Both the position numbers and the translations under genes were made by a program. Below the pieces are notes generated by a model, which saw only the letters and a list, made by a program, of their open reading frames with translations, was not told the DNA's origin and did not search any database. A stretch of 64,000 bases of DNA, taken from the NCBI RefSeq assembly GCF_900105355.1, contig NZ_FNSC01000001.1, forward strand, positions 124,001-188,000. The letters run 5' to 3'. Source of the stretch: Pseudomonas anguilliseptica. Lineage in GTDB: Bacteria; Pseudomonadota; Gammaproteobacteria; Pseudomonadales; Pseudomonadaceae. Shown here in pieces: positions 26,555-35,605 of this stretch. The stretch's first letter is position 1; each line of letters opens with the position of its first letter.

Positions 26555-28111
26555 TTACAGTGGCGTCGTTGGTTGGCAGTTCCAAGGCAGCAGCGCTTCG
26601 TAGGCTTCAACGCTGTTGGCCAGCGGCAGGCGTTCGAGGACATGGCGCAACCAGGCGTAGGGCTCCTGGCCATTGGTCTTGGCGGTTTCCACCAGGCTGT
26701 AGAGTTGGGCGCTGGCGGTCGCGCCTTTCGGCGTGTCGCTGAACAGCCAGTTCTTGCGACCTATGACGAAGGGCCGGATCGCGCGCTCGGCAGCGTTGTT
26801 ATCGATCGGCAGGTGGCCAGCCTCGATGTAGCGTTCGAGTCGGCTCCAGTTGCTCGCCAGGTAGTTCACTGCTTTGCCCAGGGCATTCTGCGCCGTGACC
26901 TGCGGCTGGGTTTTCTCCAGCCAGGTCTTGAGCTGATCGAGGAGCGGTAGGCTGTGCTGCTGGCGGCCCCGGTAGCGCTGTTCATCGCTGGCATCCTTAA
27001 GTTCGCGCTCGATGCCGTAGAGCTTGTTGATCATCCCCAACGCGATGTCGGCACGCCCGGTTTTGCCCTTCGGTTGCACCTTTTGCGCTTCGACGAACTT
27101 GCGCCGCGCATGCGCCCAGCAGGCCAGGCGCTCAACACCTTGTTGTGCGGCCACGGCGTTGTAGCCGGCGTAATCGTCGGTCATCAGGTAGCCGCGATAA
27201 CCGTCGAGCAGGCGCAGCGGCACCTCCTGCGCGCGGCTGGTTGTGTAGTCGAAGAGGATCACCGGTTTGCCAGGCGGGCCACCGGTCTGCACCCACATCC
27301 AGGAGTGGCTGCTCGGATCGCGCCCAGGCTCCTTGAGCACCTGCACGCGGGTTTCATCGCAGTGGATCACCGGACTGTCCAGCAGCCTGTCGCGCATCAG
27401 GTTGAGCAACGGTTGTAGCAGTTCGCCGCACTGGATCACCCAGCGCGCCAGGGTCTGCCGGGGGATGTCGATGCCATGGCGACTGAGCATCTTTTCGAAG
27501 CGATACAGTGGGATGCCGTCGGCGTATTTGCTGGTCAGCAGCATCGCCAGCACGCTCGGGCTGGCCAGGCTTTTCTCGATCAGTTGGGCCGGCTTGTCAG
27601 CGGTGACCGGCGCGCTTTCGCAGGCCTTGCAGGCATAGGTCTTGCGAATGTGGCGGATCACCTGAACCTGCATCGGGATGATTTCCAGCTGCTCGCTGGT
27701 TTCTTCGCCGATGGCCTGCTTGCGGCAACCGCATTCGCAGGTCAGTTCGTGTTCGGGCAGTTCGTGGATGACCTCGACACGCGGTAGTTCGGCCGGTAAC
27801 GGCTTGCGCTTGCCGCGGCGCTTGGTCGGCGCAACGACTTCTTCCTCGACCTCAGCGGCCGGAGCTTCAGCCGCCGCTTCGGCCAGGCTTTCCGCTTCGT
27901 TGAACATCTCTAGCTGCGGTGAATCCGGGTCGCTGCTCTGCTCGGATTTACGGCCGAACAGGCGCTGGATCAACAGCGCGTTTTGTTCGCGCAGGCGCTC
28001 GATCTGCCCATCCTTGTCCTTGGCCAATTCCTGCGCCGACGACAACACCTCAGCGAGCAATTGCTTGAGCGCGGCGGGGTCATCAGGAAGGGTTTCGGGC
28101 ACAGAAATCAT
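26555..28111 (-). CDS. tnpC: IS66 transposase TnpC
   Basis: A 518-residue IS66 transposase. The N-terminal coiled segment ([40 protein letters not shown]) is followed by a zinc-finger-like CECGCRK motif, then the DDE core: [10 protein letters not shown] (Asp), DDYAGYNAV, and [24 protein letters not shown] near the C-terminus. The frame is intact and of normal length. Confidence 0.93.
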   Translation of the reverse strand: MISVPETLPDDPAALKQLLAEVLSSAQELAKDKDGQIERLREQNALLIQRLFGRKSEQSSDPDSPQLEMFNEAESLAEAAAEAPAAEVEEEVVAPTKRRGKRKPLPAELPRVEVIHELPEHELTCECGCRKQAIGEETSEQLEIIPMQVQVIRHIRKTYACKACESAPVTADKPAQLIEKSLASPSVLAMLLTSKYADGIPLYRFEKMLSRHGIDIPRQTLARWVIQCGELLQPLLNLMRDRLLDSPVIHCDETRVQVLKEPGRDPSSHSWMWVQTGGPPGKPVILFDYTTSRAQEVPLRLLDGYRGYLMTDDYAGYNAVAAQQGVERLACWAHARRKFVEAQKVQPKGKTGRADIALGMINKLYGIERELKDASDEQRYRGRQQHSLPLLDQLKTWLEKTQPQVTAQNALGKAVNYLASNWSRLERYIEAGHLPIDNNAAERAIRPFVIGRKNWLFSDTPKGATASAQLYSLVETAKTNGQEPYAWLRHVLERLPLANSVEAYEALLPWNCQPTTPL

Positions 28112-28129
28112 GCCGTGGATTATACCGGC

Positions 28130-28489
28130 TCAGGTGACGAACCTAGGGGTCAAAACCTGGTGCGGCCGGTTGCGCCACAGGTCGATACCGTCCAACAACC
28201 AGTTCAACTCCTGGGCCGTCAGCACGATCGCATCTTCGCCAGGTTCCGGATGCGACTTGAAGCGTTCAGCCTCCAATCGCTTGAGCCACAGGCAAAAGCC
28301 GTTGCGCTCCCAATACAAAATCTTCACCCGGCTGCGCGCGCGGTTGAGGAAGACGAACAGCACCGGGTCGAACACCGCCACCTTGATATCCAGCTCGACC
28401 AGGGCGGCCAGGCCATCGATGGATTTTCGGAAATCCACCGGCTTGGGGTATAGATAGACTTTTTCGACTTTGGCGTCGGGGCGCATCAT
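28130..28489 (-). CDS. tnpB: IS66 accessory protein TnpB
   Basis: A 119-residue IS66 Orf2 protein with the family pattern VYLYPKPVDFRKSIDGLAALVE and DPVLFVFLNRARSRVKILYWERNGFCLWLKRLE. The start is uncertain: the open frame reaches 28525, but family proteins begin close to the Pro-Val-Asp-Arg block, so ATG 28489 (or 28486) is preferred. tnpC starts 19 bases after its stop. Its role in transposition is not well defined. Confidence 0.88.
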   Translation of the reverse strand: MMRPDAKVEKVYLYPKPVDFRKSIDGLAALVELDIKVAVFDPVLFVFLNRARSRVKILYWERNGFCLWLKRLEAERFKSHPEPGEDAIVLTAQELNWLLDGIDLWRNRPHQVLTPRFVT

Positions 28490-28572
28490 GACGGCTGGCT
28501 CCAGAAAGAAATTGGAGCTCAGCATTGGCTGGCCTGCGGATCATTTGTAGATGAGGTTTATGGAGCGCTTAC

Positions 28573-29022
28573 GATCAAACCAGCATCAGCTTCCTCAGTC
28601 CGGAGCAGATCACCCGCCTGCAGCGCTTTCTGCTGCTTGGCCAATACCTGAACAGCAAGCAGAGCGAACTGCTCAGCTGGAACAGCGCCCTGGCGGAGGC
28701 CAGCCAGGAGCCGGCAAACACCCGGCGGGTTACCAACATCGGCACCTTCCGCGCTTACGTCGAACACTACCTGCGTCAACACCCAGGCATCCACCAGGAG
28801 ATGACCCAGCTGGTCAGGCAAATGAACCCGACCGCAGACGGCCTACCGCTGGAACTCTACTGCTTCACCAACACCATCGCCTGGGCACGCTATGAAGCCA
28901 TTCAGTCGGATATCTTCGACCATCTGCGGGCGATACTTCCCGAGTTCGGCTTGCGGGTGTTCCAGCACCCCAGCGGGGCGGATATGCGCGAACTGAAACA
29001 TAGCTTGCTGCCTGGCGCTTAG
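28573..29022 (+). pseudogene. 3' remnant of a mechanosensitive channel gene (MscS/YbdG-type)
   Basis: From the IS66 end the + frame reads AYDQTSISFLSPEQITRLQRF... to a stop at 29020-29022, 149 codons. It matches the C-terminal cytoplasmic part of YbdG-like MscS channels: ANTRRVTNIGTFRAYVEHYL, MNPTADGLPLELYCFTNT, YEAIQSDIFDHLRAILPEFGLRVFQHPSG. The membrane and pore parts are missing, and no matching 5' half is found on the other side of the IS66. The gene is therefore truncated, not merely interrupted. Confidence 0.8.
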
Positions 29023-29035
29023 CCCTGATGCCGCA

Positions 29036-29066
29036 GCGGGCGGCCTAAGCACCTGACGCCGCCCGC
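29036..29066 (+). terminator. Hairpin after the channel remnant
   Basis: GCGGGCGGC (29036-29044) pairs with GCCGCCCGC (29058-29066), 13 bases past the stop. No T-run follows, only AATT. Confidence 0.5.
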
Positions 29067-29191
29067 AATTCAAACGCACACCTACGAGCTTTTACGCAAA
29101 ATTAATCGTCAAACAACGCCAGCGACGCACTCAAGCACCAATTTTCTAGCATTGCTTGCCAGCTTTTACCTCAAAGATTAGGGTTGGCGCT

Positions 29192-29269
29192 ATGAATACC
29201 CATCACACCCTTATCCTGCTGCGCCAACACGCCAACCTCTGCCTGGTGAGCCAGCGACTGCGTGGCTGA
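29192..29269 (+). CDS. Possible leader peptide of leuA
   Basis: A 25-codon frame (MNTHHTLILLRQHANLCLV...) with AGGG 8 bases upstream, ending 81 bases before leuA. It has six Leu, one Ile and one Val codons, a third of the peptide. Position and composition fit a branched-chain attenuation leader; the Leu codons are not all clustered, so this is inference. Confidence 0.45.
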   Translation: MNTHHTLILLRQHANLCLVSQRLRG

Positions 29270-29285
29270 TTGTTCAAGCCCACGC
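29249..29285 (+). promoter_or_regulatory. Candidate attenuator hairpins upstream of leuA
   Basis: AGCCA (29249-29253) can pair with TGGCT (29263-29267). Alternatively GCGTGGCT (29260-29267) can pair with AG-C-CCACGC (29277-29285), which is followed by a pyrimidine/T-rich stretch (TGTTTTCTCAGTTTTT). The two pairings share bases 29263-29267 and exclude each other, and both overlap the end of the small leader frame. Confidence 0.4.
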
Positions 29286-29350
29286 CCTGCCCTGTTTTCT
29301 CAGTTTTTACCCGGTTCGCCGCTTGCAACCGCGCCACAAGGATCAACACC

Positions 29351-31021
29351 ATGACCATGCTCAAAGACCCGTCGAAGAAATACCGTCCATTCACCCCGAT
29401 CCGCATTCCGGATCGTACCTGGCCGGACAAGATCATCGACCAGGCGCCGATCTGGCTGTCCACCGACCTGCGCGACGGCAACCAGTCGCTGATCGAGCCG
29501 ATGGATGCCGAGAAGAAGATGCGCTTCTTCAAGTGCCTGCTGGCCGTGGGCCTGAAGGAAATCGAAGTGGGCTTTCCGTCCGCCTCGCAAACCGATTTCG
29601 ACTTCGTCCGCGAGCTGATCGAAGGCGGCCATATCCCGGATGACGTGACCATTCAGGTGCTGACCCAGGCCCGCGACGACCTGATCGAACGCACCTTCGA
29701 GTCGCTCAAAGGCGCGAAGAAAGCCATCGTCCACTACTACAACGCCTGCGCGCCGAGCTTCCGCAAGATCGTCTTCAACCAGGACAAGGCCGGCGTCAAA
29801 GCCATCGCCGTGGCCGCTGGCACCACCATCAAACGCCTGGCCGATGCCGCGCCGGAAACCCAGTGGAGCTTCGAGTATTCGCCGGAAGTGTTCAGCAGCA
29901 CCGAAATCGATTTTGCCGTCGAGGTGTGCAACGCGGTGATCGGCGTGTTCCAGCCGACTCCGGCGAACAAGCTGATCCTCAACCTGCCCGCCACCATCGA
30001 GTGCGCCACGCCGAACAACTACGCCGACCAGATCGAGTGGTTCGGCCGCCATGTCGACCGCCGCGACAGCGTGCTAATCAGCGTGCACACCCACAATGAC
30101 CGTGGCACCGGCGTCGCCGCTTCGGAGCTGGCCGTGATGGCCGGTGCCGACCGCGTCGAAGGCTGCCTGTTCGGCAACGGCGAACGCACCGGCAACGTCT
30201 GCCTGGTGACCCTGGCGCTGAACCTCTACACCCAGGGCGTCGACCCGCAGTTGGACTTTTCCGACATCGACGCCGTGCGCAAGGTGGTTGAGGACTGCAA
30301 CCAGATTCCCGTGCACCCGCGTCATCCGTACGTGGGTGACCTGGTGCACACCGCCTTCTCCGGCTCGCACCAGGATGCCATCCGCAAGGGCTTCGCCCAG
30401 CAGAAGCAAGATGCCCTCTGGGAAGTGCCGTACCTGCCGATCGACCCGGCCGATATCGGCCGCGATTACGAGGCGGTGATCCGCGTCAACAGCCAGTCCG
30501 GCAAGGGCGGCATCACCTTCCTGCTGGAGCAGGAATACGGAATCAACCTGCCGCGTCGTATGCAGATCGAGTTCAGCCAGGTGGTGCAGAAGGAAACCGA
30601 CCGCCTCGGCCTGGAAATGACTGCTGCGCAAATTTACCAGCTGCTCGAAACCGAGTACCTGCACGCCACTGCGCCCTACGCCCTGAAAGGCCATCGCCTG
30701 CAGGAAGAAAACGGCACCAGCGCGGTCGATGTGGAAGTCGTCAATGCTGGCGAAACCCAACACTGGCGCGGTATCGGCAAAGGCCCGCTGGAAGCCCTGG
30801 TTGCCGGCCTGCCGGTGGCCGTGGAGATCATGGACTACAGCGAGCACGCCATTGGCGCCGGCACCAACGCCAAGGCGGTGGCCTATATCGAGCTGCGCGT
30901 TACCGGCGGCCGTGCCCTGCATGGTGTTGGCATCGATGAAAACCTCACCACCGCGAGCTTCCGTGCGCTATTCAGTGCGCTGAACCGAGCCATTGGTCAG
31001 GCAGCCGAACAAGCTGCCTGA
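29351..31021 (+). CDS. leuA: 2-isopropylmalate synthase
   Basis: A 556-residue enzyme that condenses acetyl-CoA with 2-oxoisovalerate, the committed step of leucine synthesis. The TIM barrel carries the metal/substrate motif [10 protein letters not shown] near residue 45 and [39 protein letters not shown] near 245-285. A C-terminal LeuA regulatory domain (about 440-556) gives leucine feedback. The long (LeuA2-type) form is usual in Pseudomonas. ATG 29351 begins [16 protein letters not shown] lies 8 bases upstream. The open frame before it spans leader sequence. Confidence 0.96.
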   Translation: MTMLKDPSKKYRPFTPIRIPDRTWPDKIIDQAPIWLSTDLRDGNQSLIEPMDAEKKMRFFKCLLAVGLKEIEVGFPSASQTDFDFVRELIEGGHIPDDVTIQVLTQARDDLIERTFESLKGAKKAIVHYYNACAPSFRKIVFNQDKAGVKAIAVAAGTTIKRLADAAPETQWSFEYSPEVFSSTEIDFAVEVCNAVIGVFQPTPANKLILNLPATIECATPNNYADQIEWFGRHVDRRDSVLISVHTHNDRGTGVAASELAVMAGADRVEGCLFGNGERTGNVCLVTLALNLYTQGVDPQLDFSDIDAVRKVVEDCNQIPVHPRHPYVGDLVHTAFSGSHQDAIRKGFAQQKQDALWEVPYLPIDPADIGRDYEAVIRVNSQSGKGGITFLLEQEYGINLPRRMQIEFSQVVQKETDRLGLEMTAAQIYQLLETEYLHATAPYALKGHRLQEENGTSAVDVEVVNAGETQHWRGIGKGPLEALVAGLPVAVEIMDYSEHAIGAGTNAKAVAYIELRVTGGRALHGVGIDENLTTASFRALFSALNRAIGQAAEQAA

Positions 31022-31031
31022 TCACTGTGCA

Positions 31032-31053
31032 AGCCGTCAGGTAGCTGACGGCT
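31032..31053. terminator. Stem-loop between leuA and the convergent dehydrogenase
   Basis: AGCCGTCAG-GTAG-CTGACGGCT, a perfect 9-bp stem, lies 11 bases after the leuA stop and overlaps the last codons of the convergent gene. No T-run; a bidirectional terminator is plausible. Confidence 0.5.
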
Positions 31054-32101
31054 CGTTCGCCAGGTAGTGCGCGGTGGCCTGCAAGGCCTGGCTGATATCA
31101 GGCCAGTGCAGTTGATGGCGCTGCACCAGGGCCTGGGTCGCGGCAGTATCAAAGCGAGTAGTCAGGATAAAATCCAGCGACTCGGCATCGGTATGCAACA
31201 GGCGTGGCACACCCGGAATTTTCAGCAATACCCGCAGCAGTGGTATCGGCAGATGCCGGCTCGGCGCCTGCACACTCAAGGTGCGGGCCAATTGCTTTAG
31301 CATGCCCTGCAGGTTTGGCGTCGCGGCATCCAACGCGAGAATCTCCTGCCCGACCTGTTGCTCATCAAATGCGGCGGCCGCTATCAGCTCGACCAGAAAA
31401 TCCACGCTGACCAGTGGCAGCCAGTGCGCACTTGAGCCCGGAATCGCCCCTAACCGCCCACCCGCCAGATTGCCAATCAGCCCAGCCAACGGCTGCGCCG
31501 GCAGAATATGCCCGCTACGGCTATGGCCGCACACAGTGGCCGGATGCACCACCGTCAGTGGCGCCTGCAACTCAGCCATACGCGCGTGCACGCGAAAATG
31601 CGCCTCCAGCTTACTGCCCTCGTACGCCCCGGTACGTTGATAGACCTTGTCCCAATCAGTGCGCTCGGGCTGCTGCAGATCAATGCCGATGCTCTGTAGA
31701 TGCCCATGATTGGCCAGCATAAAGCCGCCCACCATCAGCAGACGACTGCCTTGCTGCGCCGCCAGCTCAGCCACTGCCAACGCGCCCTCGACATTGACCT
31801 GGCGCGCCTGTTCCGCAGCCAGCCCCCAGGCAAACTGCGCGCCCAAGTGGAACACCACGGCAGCCTGACGCACCTGCTCACGAGCAGCCGCATCCAGCCC
31901 CAGGTCGGCGCGCCCCAAGTCACCGGCTACTGCCGTCAGCAGCTCACCACGGCCTCCCAATTGCTCAATTTGCGCACGCAAGGCCGGCAAGGCTTGCGGC
32001 TGGCGCATCAGCAGCGTCGCCGAGTGGCCCTGACGAGTCAGTAGCGCCAGCAGATGCTGACCGATAAAGCCGCTGCCGCCGGTTACCAAACAATGTTTGT
32101 A
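31037..32101 (-). pseudogene. Short-chain dehydrogenase/epimerase gene cut by IS110 after codon 4
   Basis: A 354-codon body of an extended SDR with the Rossmann motif CLVTGGSGFIGQHL, an active-site-like YEGSK (Tyr-x-x-x-Lys variant of YxxxK) and VDFLVELIAAAAF. The protein lacks its start: codons ATG-AAT-GCT-GTA are found at 33484-33473, on the far side of the IS110-family element, and join in frame to TAC-AAA-CAT at 32101. A GTG inside the IS (32146) could give a hybrid product with 15 foreign residues, but its ribosome site is poor. Resembles 3-beta-hydroxysteroid dehydrogenase/epimerase types; substrate unknown. Confidence 0.82.
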
Positions 32102-32115
32102 TATGGACTCTCCCC

Positions 32116-32362
32116 ACAAGTAGTGAGCAAAGCTTTGCTTTTGCACCTGTCGTCAGCGCGGTTGCATTCGTATATCCGGCCTGTTTTGGGCTCACCGCCC
32201 TGGCCACTCTGTAGTTCGCGCAGCGGGGGCCAAGCGTTCAATCGATCACGCGGATCATGATTGTTATCGGCCTTATTCCGCTGCAGGACTCGCCTGTTCC
32301 GACAGTGCTGCTGCTCACCACAACCACAAGAAAACCATCTCTCCCTTCTGATTACCCCGCCG
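32116..32362 (-). ncRNA. Predicted bridge RNA (seekRNA) region of the IS110-family element
   Basis: The non-coding part downstream of the transposase in an IS1111-group element is where the guide (bridge) RNA is encoded. It begins beside a GCCCGCC-TGAC-GGCGGG type hairpin (32355-32371 region, overlapping the transposase end) and contains several pairable segments. The string GCATTC (32164-32169) also occurs in the target at 33477-33482, a weak hint at a target guide. The RNA's ends and guides are not determined here. Confidence 0.5.
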
Positions 32363-33406
32363 TCAGGCGGGCTTTAGGCTTTGCCAGTTACCACTGAAAC
32401 GCCGCTCATGGCACCACACGGCCCAGCAAATCCTGACCAACTTGTTGGCCAGGGCTACAGCCGCTTTGTTGTGGCCGATACGGGCTGCCGTCTCGACGGC
32501 CCAGCGTTGCAATTGGGTCAGTTTTTCCGGTGAGCGAGCCTGACAGCGCTGTGCTGCCAGCAAGGCCGCTCGCGAGCCGTGGATTAACAAGGTGCGCACA
32601 TAGACGTTGCCCTGTCGGCTGATGTGACCCAACTTGCGCCGGTCGCCGCTACTGAATTCGCGTGGTGTCAGGCCCAGCCAGGCGCTGAGTTGACGACCAC
32701 TGGCAAAGCGCTCGGGCTTGCCGACTGCGTTTTTCAGGGCGCTGGCGGTCAGCAGGCCAATACCGCTGACTTCATCGAGTTTGCGCACCACTTCATCGTC
32801 GGCGTGCCAGCGTTTGAGTTGCTGCTCACACTCGGCCACGCACTGTTCGTGCAGGTTGATTTCCGCAAGGACGATATGCAGTTGATGGCTCAAGGGGGCG
32901 ACTTCTGGGCGCTCAACCAACTCGTGGGCCGCACGGATAAACGCGGCGGTGGCGACCGGGGCTTCGATACCCGCTTCGCGCAGGATGCCGCGCAGCAGGT
33001 TGATCCGCTGGGTACGGCTTTTCTTCCAGGTTTCGCGCAGCCCGTGCAGTTGCTGCACCTGTTGTTGCTCATGGGTTTTCACCGGCACCGGATAGATATC
33101 CTTGCAGCGCGCGGCCTCCAGCATCGCATCACAGTCATTACGGTCGGTTTTGTTGCGGCGTCGATACGGGCGTACATAGCGCGGGTGGATCAGCTTTATC
33201 GAATGGCCCAGTGCCTGTGCCACGCGCCCCCAGTAATGGGCCGTGCCGCAAGCCTCCATCACCCACTCGACCGGCTCAGTTTGCTCCTGTATATATCGCC
33301 TGAACGCCTCTCGGTTCAGCCGCTTGCGCTGCACCACCTGGCCGGAACGGACACTCTCGGCAACTTGGTAAACGGACTTGGCCAGATCAACCGCAATTCG
33401 TTTCAT
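32363..33406 (-). CDS. IS110-family transposase (DEDD recombinase)
   Basis: A 347-residue transposase. The RuvC-like N-terminal DEDD part shows Asp in IAVDLAKSVYQV, Glu in WVMEACGTAHYWGR and the KTDRNDCDAM block. The C-terminal Transposase_20 part has EVSGIGLLTASALKNAVG, then GDRRKLGHISRQGNVYVRTLLIHGSRAAL, whose Ser is the conserved catalytic serine. The frame is intact. Such enzymes work with a bridge RNA that selects donor and target. Confidence 0.94.
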   Translation of the reverse strand: MKRIAVDLAKSVYQVAESVRSGQVVQRKRLNREAFRRYIQEQTEPVEWVMEACGTAHYWGRVAQALGHSIKLIHPRYVRPYRRRNKTDRNDCDAMLEAARCKDIYPVPVKTHEQQQVQQLHGLRETWKKSRTQRINLLRGILREAGIEAPVATAAFIRAAHELVERPEVAPLSHQLHIVLAEINLHEQCVAECEQQLKRWHADDEVVRKLDEVSGIGLLTASALKNAVGKPERFASGRQLSAWLGLTPREFSSGDRRKLGHISRQGNVYVRTLLIHGSRAALLAAQRCQARSPEKLTQLQRWAVETAARIGHNKAAVALANKLVRICWAVWCHERRFSGNWQSLKPA

Positions 33407-33472
33407 CGCGCCTCTCCCTTTGTTCAGTCACCGCGGTTCTGGGTATAGAACTGTGGCGCGGGGAGAGTCCAT

Positions 33473-33484
33473 TACAGCATTCAT
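33473..33484 (-). pseudogene. First four codons of the split dehydrogenase gene
   Basis: ATG AAT GCT GTA on the minus strand directly abuts the IS110-family end. GGTGGA lies about 6 bases upstream as a ribosome site. Joined to 32101 it gives MNAVYKHCLVTGGSGF, a normal SDR start. The native promoter must lie in the 76-base gap to the divergent MerR gene. Confidence 0.75.
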
Positions 33485-33560
33485 GATCAATCCACCCGAA
33501 CCATTAGTGACCCGAGCAGGCTAAACTATCGAGCACACTCTACAGTCAAGAGGGGTTTCC

Positions 33561-33932
33561 ATGCGCATTGGCGAACTGGAAAAACACAGCGGTGCCAGCC
33601 GGCATACCCTGCGCTACTACGAGAGCCTGGGGCTGATCAGCGCAGTGCGCCGCGATAACAATTATCGCGAATACAGCCAGCAAACGCTCAGCGACCTGGG
33701 GTTTATCCAGCAGGCGCAGGGCATGGGCTTTTCCCTCGGCGAGATTGGCGAAATCCTCCAGGCCCGCCGCGAGCAGCAACTGGACTGCGCCCAGGGCGCG
33801 CTATTGGTGGCGAAGAAGCTCGCCGAAGTGGAGAAGAAAATCAGCGATCTACAGCAACTGCGCGATTTTCTGTGCAGCGAGAAGCAACGCCTGGAGGCCA
33901 GCGCCGCCGCTCAGCTCGCGCTTGGCCAATAG
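33561..33932 (+). CDS. MerR-family transcriptional regulator
   Basis: A 123-residue regulator: an N-terminal MerR helix-turn-helix (MRIGELEKHSGASRHTLRYYESLGLI), the second wing/helix (YREYSQQTLSDLGFIQQAQGMGFSLGEIGEIL) and a dimerising coiled coil (AKKLAEVEKKISDLQQLRDFL). Only one Cys is near the metal-loop region (LDCAQG), so metal sensing is doubtful. It was divergent from the dehydrogenase gene before the IS insertion, and that gene is its likely target. Confidence 0.9.
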   Translation: MRIGELEKHSGASRHTLRYYESLGLISAVRRDNNYREYSQQTLSDLGFIQQAQGMGFSLGEIGEILQARREQQLDCAQGALLVAKKLAEVEKKISDLQQLRDFLCSEKQRLEASAAAQLALGQ

Positions 33933-34017
33933 TCGGTTTGGCTAAGCGCATGGTTTTCAACGGCCGGCCAGGCCCTCATCTAGACTTAGGTAGCCCACCG
34001 CTTTGGAAGCAACTCCG

Positions 34018-34776
34018 ATGCTTGCAACCACCTGGCTAACCCGCCTCTCCTTACTCGCCCTGCTACTAGTCGGCAGCGGCTCCTGCCTGGCCGCCATCGT
34101 GGTGATGGCCTTCGGCGAGAAGATCCCGCCGTTCTGCTTTCCAGAGAGCGACAGCGGTATCGAACTGGAAGTCATAGGCGAAGCCCTGGGTTTTCGCGGG
34201 CACAGACTCGAACCCCGTTATTTCCCCTTGGCCCGGGTACCCCTGGCCTTCCGTCGCGGTGAGGTGGACGCCGCCATGACCGACCTGGGCCAGGACCTCA
34301 GCGAGGCCGGCGCCCACTACGGCAACCCGGCGGTGATCTATAACAACGTCTTCGTCAGCCTGAAAAGCCGCCACCTCAGCATCAACAAGCCCGAGGATCT
34401 CAAGGGCCTTAGCGTGGTGGCCTTCCAGGGCGCGGCCCAGCGCTATCCCGAGTGGCTGGCCGCAAGCCAGAAAGATGGCCTGTATTTCGAACAGAACAAT
34501 CAGGAACTGCAGGTCCTGGGCCTGAACAAGGGCCGCTACGACCTGGTGCTCAGCGACCGCAGCATCTACCGCTATTTCGAATTGCTGCTCGAACGCACCA
34601 GCCTGTTCAAGGCCAAGAGCACCGAGATGCACCAATTTATCGAGGAAGACCCGCAGAACTACCGCCCCGTGTTCCGCGACCCGCAGATCCGCGACGACTT
34701 CAACGCCGGCCTCGAACAGCTCAAGGCCAGCGGCCGCTACCAGGCGATCTACGACAACTATCTAAAGCAGGAATAG
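34018..34776 (+). CDS. Periplasmic solute-binding protein (SBP_bac_3-like)
   Basis: A 252-residue protein with a signal peptide (SLLALLLVGSGSCLA) and a family-3 binding fold: IPPFCFPESDSGIELEVIGEALGFRG, FRRGEVDAAMTDLG, LKGLSVVAFQGAAQRYPEW and a C-terminal SGRYQAIYDNYLKQ. No transporter genes are adjacent. ATG 34018 with GGAA about 9 bases upstream is preferred over the upstream TTG at 34003. It is related in type, not closely, to the protein at 3028-3750. Confidence 0.78.
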   Translation: MLATTWLTRLSLLALLLVGSGSCLAAIVVMAFGEKIPPFCFPESDSGIELEVIGEALGFRGHRLEPRYFPLARVPLAFRRGEVDAAMTDLGQDLSEAGAHYGNPAVIYNNVFVSLKSRHLSINKPEDLKGLSVVAFQGAAQRYPEWLAASQKDGLYFEQNNQELQVLGLNKGRYDLVLSDRSIYRYFELLLERTSLFKAKSTEMHQFIEEDPQNYRPVFRDPQIRDDFNAGLEQLKASGRYQAIYDNYLKQE

Positions 34777-34783
34777 CCGCGCC

Positions 34784-35569
34784 TTAGTCCGCTAGGGTAA
34801 AAGCATCCGCATCCCGATAGGCCGGGAAACGCTCGCGATAGGCCGCCAACTCTGCGGCCTTGAGCCTGATGCGAAACACCCCGTCCGCCGCGCCAGGCTG
34901 CAGCAGCGCCTCGCCCTGAAAGTCCAGCACCTGACTGTCGCCGCTATAGGCGTGGCCCTTGCCGTCCTGGCCGACGCGATTGACCGCCGCCACATAGCAC
35001 AGGTTCTCGATCGCCCGCGCCGGCAGCAGGCGGCTCCAGTGATTGCGCCGTGCCGCTGGCCAGTTGGCGGTATACAGCAGCAGGTCGGTGGCGTACGGAT
35101 CACGGCTCCACACCGGGAAACGCAGGTCGTAGCAGATCAACGGACGCACCTGCCAACCCTTGAGTTCCAACAGCACCTGCTGCGTGCCGGCACTGTAATG
35201 CTTGTGCTCGTCAGCCATGCGGAACAGATGGCGCTTGTCATAATGCGCCAGGCTGCCATCCGGCCGCGCCCACAGCAGGCGATTGCGGTAGCTGCCGTCG
35301 TCGGTCTGGATGATCAGGCTGCCGCAGATCACCGAGCCGATACGCTCGGCCTGCTCCAGCAGCCAGACGGTGGTCGGCCCATCCTCAGGTTCGGCCAGCA
35401 CCGACGAGTGCATGGAGAAACCGGTGCTGAACATTTCCGGCAGGATCACCAGATCGGCGGCGCGCGCCTCGACCAGCAGATCGGCAAAGTGCGCACGGTT
35501 GGCGACCGGGTCCTGCCAGGCCAGTTCGGTCTGGATCAACGCCAGTTCGAGATCGGGCTTATGGCTCAT
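34784..35569 (-). CDS. Omega-amidase, nitrilase superfamily (YafV-like)
   Basis: A 261-residue carbon-nitrogen hydrolase. The catalytic triad is visible: Glu in LPEMFSTGFS (about 44), Lys in HYDKRHLF (about 110) and Cys in RPLICYDLRFPVWSR (about 145). Family members hydrolyse 2-oxoglutaramate and 2-oxosuccinamate. The neighbouring aminotransferase can make these from glutamine, so the pair would drive transamination forward. GGAG precedes the ATG; the gene lies 37 bases downstream of the aminotransferase and is probably co-transcribed. Confidence 0.9.
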   Translation of the reverse strand: MSHKPDLELALIQTELAWQDPVANRAHFADLLVEARAADLVILPEMFSTGFSMHSSVLAEPEDGPTTVWLLEQAERIGSVICGSLIIQTDDGSYRNRLLWARPDGSLAHYDKRHLFRMADEHKHYSAGTQQVLLELKGWQVRPLICYDLRFPVWSRDPYATDLLLYTANWPAARRNHWSRLLPARAIENLCYVAAVNRVGQDGKGHAYSGDSQVLDFQGEALLQPGAADGVFRIRLKAAELAAYRERFPAYRDADAFTLAD

Positions 35570-35605
35570 CGCAACTCCTCAAACCATTAGGGGCACGCTG
35601 CCAGG

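Larger units (their letters stand above)
26510..28572 (-). mobile_element. IS66-family insertion sequence (tnpB-tnpC type)
   Basis: A 2063-bp element. The left end GTAAGCGCCCCATAGACCCC (26510) matches the right end read inward from 28572, GTAAGCGCTCCATAAACCTC, the usual IS66 terminal sequence. It encodes tnpC and tnpB; only 83 bases remain beyond tnpB, so there is no tnpA. The 8 bases outside each end differ (gaagcact; gatcaaac), whereas IS66 normally makes an 8-bp duplication, which suggests a deletion or recombination after insertion. Confidence 0.88.
32102..33472 (-). mobile_element. IS110-family element, IS1111 group
   Basis: About 1371 bp with perfect 13-bp inverted repeats at the ends: ATGGACTCTCCCC at 32103-32115 and on the other strand at 33472-33460. 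Removing 32102-33472 restores the reading frame of the dehydrogenase gene, which fixes the boundaries to within a base or two. There is no obvious target duplication. The transposase end is short (66 bases) and the opposite end long (about 260 bases), the layout of the IS1111 group. Confidence 0.88.

Noticed and set aside
28490..28572. tnpA of the IS66 element
   Set aside because: Only 83 bases remain between tnpB and the terminal repeat, too short for tnpA.
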